Part shown: positions 5,558-7,275 of the stretch, in pieces | How the letters are laid out: each line of letters starts with the position of its first letter | Numbering within the stretch: position 1 is the stretch's first letter | From: an uncultured Collinsella sp. | Lineage (GTDB): Bacteria; Actinomycetota; Coriobacteriia; Coriobacteriales; Coriobacteriaceae | Direction of reading: 5' to 3' | NCBI GenBank assembly: GCA_902475445.1 | Contig: CABRZN010000094.1 | Location: 1 to 7,275 of the forward strand | DNA length: 7,275 bases | Notes under the pieces: generated by a model | The model's database searches: none | The model's input: the letters and a program-made list of their open reading frames with translations, nothing else | Told to the model about the DNA's origin: nothing | Program-made: the position numbers and the translations under genes

Positions 5558-7275
5558 TTACGCATCCTTGCCAGATGCTTTAACAGCGCCTGCCTTAGCC
5601 TTGGGAGCAGCCTTTTTAGTGGTTGTCTTCTTTGTCTTGGGCTTAGCCGTGGCTTTGGCGGCAGACTTGACAGTCTTCGCCTTAACCGAAGCCTTCTTGG
5701 CAGCCGCGGTCTTGGGCTTTACCGAGGACGCACGCTTGCGCGTCGCCTTCTTGGGCTCCTCGACCACGGGCGGCTTATAGCTGCTGGGACCGCGGCGCTT
5801 AAGCACAACGCCTGCCAGGCCGGGCACCTTAATCTCGATGGAGTCCATCTGCCCGTTCCAGGGATAGGGCTCACTCGAGCAGGTGTAGGGCTCCTTGCCG
5901 GCATAGCCGCTGCCGCCAAACTCGGGACGGTCAGAGTCAAAGATGACCTCCCAGTCGCCCTCGCGCGGCACGCCCACGCGGAAGCTCTCGTAGCTCGCCG
6001 GGTCAAAGTTGATCAGGATCACCAGGTCGTCATCAACGTCCTCGCCCTGGCGCACAAAGCTCACGATGGACTGCTTGGAGTTGTCCGCGTCGATCCAGGT
6101 AAAGCCGTCGTCGGTGTAGCCGCGCTCGTACAGGGCAGGCTCGGCAGTGTACAGGTGGTTGAGCGCCTTGATAAACGCCTGATGATGACGGTGGGTCTCA
6201 TACTCCTCGGTCAGGAACCACTGGATGGACTCGTAGTAGCGCCACTCGATAAACTGGCCGATCTCGTTACCCATGAAGTTGAGCTTGGCACCGGGGTGCG
6301 TCATCTGGTAGAAAGCCAGCGTGCGCAGGCCGGCAAACTGGCGCCACCAGTCGCCCGGCATGCGGCCGATCAGCGAGCACTTGCCGTGCACGACCTCATC
6401 GTGGCTCAGCGGGCAAATAAAGTTCTCGGTAAAGGCGTACATGATGGAGAACGTAAGCAGCCCGTGGTTACCGGGGCGCCACGGAAAATCGGTCTGCATG
6501 TAGTGCAGGGTGTCGTTCATCCAGCCCATGTCCCACTTGTAGTGGAAGCCCAGGCCGCCGTCCTGCGGCGGATAGGTCACGAGCGGCCACGCGGTGGACT
6601 CCTCGGCCATCATCATCACGTCGGGGAAGTGGGCCTCCACGGCGCAGTTTACCTGACGGATAAACGCGCTGGCGTCCAGGTCCTCCTCGGTTCCGTACTT
6701 GTTGAACTTCTTTTGGCCGGGATCGTCGATGCCAAAGTTGAGGTACAACATGCTGGACACGCCGTCCATGCGAATGCCGTCAACGTGGAAGTTCTCGAGC
6801 CAATACAGCACGTTGGAGACCAGGAAAGAGCGGACCTCGCCGCGGGCGAAGTCAAACTTGTGCGTGCCCCAGTTGGGGTGAATCTCGTGCTCAAACAGCA
6901 TGTGGCCGTTAAAGGTGGCAAGGCCGTGAGAGTCGGCGCAAAAACCGCCGGGCACCCAGTCCATGATCACGCCGATGCCCGCCTCGTGGCACGCATCGAT
7001 AAAGTGCATGAGCTGTTGCGGGTTGCCGTAGCGCGACGTGGCGGCGTAGTAGCCGGTCGTCTGGTAGCCCCAGGAGCCGTCGAAGGGATGTTCCATAAGC
7101 GGCATGACCTCGATATGCGTATAGCCCATGTCGCGCACGTAGTCCACGAGCTCCACCGACAGGTCGTCGTAGGTGTAGAACTCGCCGCGCTGTGCGGGGA
7201 AGGGATCCATGGGGCCGGGGTAGTTGCCGTACTCGTCCGGATCGCCCTGCGGCGCGTCGCCGTGGCGCTTCCACG
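5558..7275 (-). CDS. glgB: 1,4-alpha-glucan branching enzyme, 5' end outside the window
   Basis: A GH13 branching enzyme that cuts an alpha-1,4 chain and rejoins it by an alpha-1,6 bond, giving glycogen its branches. The frame is open from the right edge: WKRHGDAPQGDPDEYG precedes the first ATG in view at 7210, so that ATG is internal. The visible 571 codons cover the catalytic barrel, the C-terminal beta domain and a tail; the N-terminal CBM48 domain lies outside. Landmarks: MEHPFDGSWGYQTTGYY, region I DWVPGGF (6941-6961), region II GIRMDGVSS with the nucleophile Asp at 6764-6766, region III MAEES with the acid/base Glu, and region IV PLSHDEVVHGK with Asp at 6398-6400. The catalytic Asp/Glu/Asp are all kept. 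The His usual in region I (DWVPxHF) is Gly. About 20 more residues than in E. coli GlgB lie between WKRH and the YDDL helix. The last 64 residues form a Lys/Ala-rich tail. The TAA stop is at 5558-5560. It is the first gene in view of the operon. Confidence 0.96.
   Translation of the reverse strand, partial: WKRHGDAPQGDPDEYGNYPGPMDPFPAQRGEFYTYDDLSVELVDYVRDMGYTHIEVMPLMEHPFDGSWGYQTTGYYAATSRYGNPQQLMHFIDACHEAGIGVIMDWVPGGFCADSHGLATFNGHMLFEHEIHPNWGTHKFDFARGEVRSFLVSNVLYWLENFHVDGIRMDGVSSMLYLNFGIDDPGQKKFNKYGTEEDLDASAFIRQVNCAVEAHFPDVMMMAEESTAWPLVTYPPQDGGLGFHYKWDMGWMNDTLHYMQTDFPWRPGNHGLLTFSIMYAFTENFICPLSHDEVVHGKCSLIGRMPGDWWRQFAGLRTLAFYQMTHPGAKLNFMGNEIGQFIEWRYYESIQWFLTEEYETHRHHQAFIKALNHLYTAEPALYERGYTDDGFTWIDADNSKQSIVSFVRQGEDVDDDLVILINFDPASYESFRVGVPREGDWEVIFDSDRPEFGGSGYAGKEPYTCSSEPYPWNGQMDSIEIKVPGLAGVVLKRRGPSSYKPPVVEEPKKATRKRASSVKPKTAAAKKASVKAKTVKSAAKATAKPKTKKTTTKKAAPKAKAGAVKASGKDA
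5561..5752 (-). other. Lysine/alanine-rich histone-H1-like tail of GlgB (64 codons)
   Basis: After the enzyme's normal end (roughly LAGVVLKRRGPSSYKPP) the protein continues for 64 residues built almost only of Lys, Ala, Thr, Val, Pro and Ser. I count 23 basic residues and a single acidic one, the Asp next to last. Short units such as AAKKA, KAKT, AKPKTKK and KKAAPKAK recur. The composition resembles histone H1 C-termini and the tails of actinobacterial HU proteins. It is predicted to be disordered. GlgB proteins of E. coli type end at the beta domain without it. Confidence 0.85.

Noticed and set aside
3004..5583. An 859-codon plus-strand frame lying across the whole of glgP
   Set aside because: It is in exact register with the glgP codons and exists because glgP avoids TTA, CTA and TCA. 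The translation is low-complexity Val/Leu/Gly/His-rich with no recognisable motif, while the minus strand gives a full, motif-complete phosphorylase.
1..7275. tRNA, rRNA, CRISPR arrays, insertion sequences or attachment sites
   Set aside because: No cloverleaf-like stretch, array of spaced repeats, terminal inverted repeats or transposase frame was seen on either strand; nearly all bases belong to the five glg genes.

Overview
The window holds most of one minus-strand glycogen operon and nothing clearly unrelated to it. Read in transcription order (right to left), the genes are glgB (branching enzyme, 5' end outside the right edge), glgP (glycogen phosphorylase, complete), glgC (ADP-glucose pyrophosphorylase, broken by a frame change), glgD (GlgC-like non-catalytic partner, complete) and glgA (glycogen synthase, only the first 195 codons before the left edge). 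No plus-strand gene is supported; the long plus-strand frames are codon-bias shadows.

The DNA is GC-rich, with strong GC preference at third positions. It carries a paired glgC/glgD and a branching enzyme with a lysine/alanine-rich tail. From the general look of the proteins my best guess is a gut actinobacterium of the Coriobacteriia, probably Collinsella or a close relative. This rests on recollection of the protein families, not on a search.

Layout: 1-586 glgA (partial); 587-675 gap with an 11-bp-stem hairpin; 676-1803 glgD; 4-bp gap; 1808-2928 glgC with the frame break near 2312-2322; 2929-3036 gap with a 9-bp-stem hairpin; 3037-5463 glgP; 5464-5557 gap with a GC hairpin, a 12-bp palindrome and a possible stem over the glgP ribosome binding site; 5558-7275 glgB (partial). 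The main operon promoter is not in view and must lie beyond the right edge if the genes are co-transcribed.

How they work together: GlgC (with GlgD) makes ADP-glucose, GlgA adds it to a growing alpha-1,4 chain, GlgB adds alpha-1,6 branches, and GlgP releases glucose-1-phosphate from chain ends. The intact reading frames around it suggest the glgC lesion is recent or an assembly artefact. If real, it removes the only obviously catalytic ADP-glucose pyrophosphorylase in this locus, because GlgD lacks the nucleotide-binding and metal-binding signatures.

I see no previously undescribed multi-gene system here. The points most worth a second look are the glgC lesion (the expected loop length predicts about 28 missing bases), the histone-H1-like tail on GlgB, and the replacement of the conserved region I histidine of GlgB by glycine.
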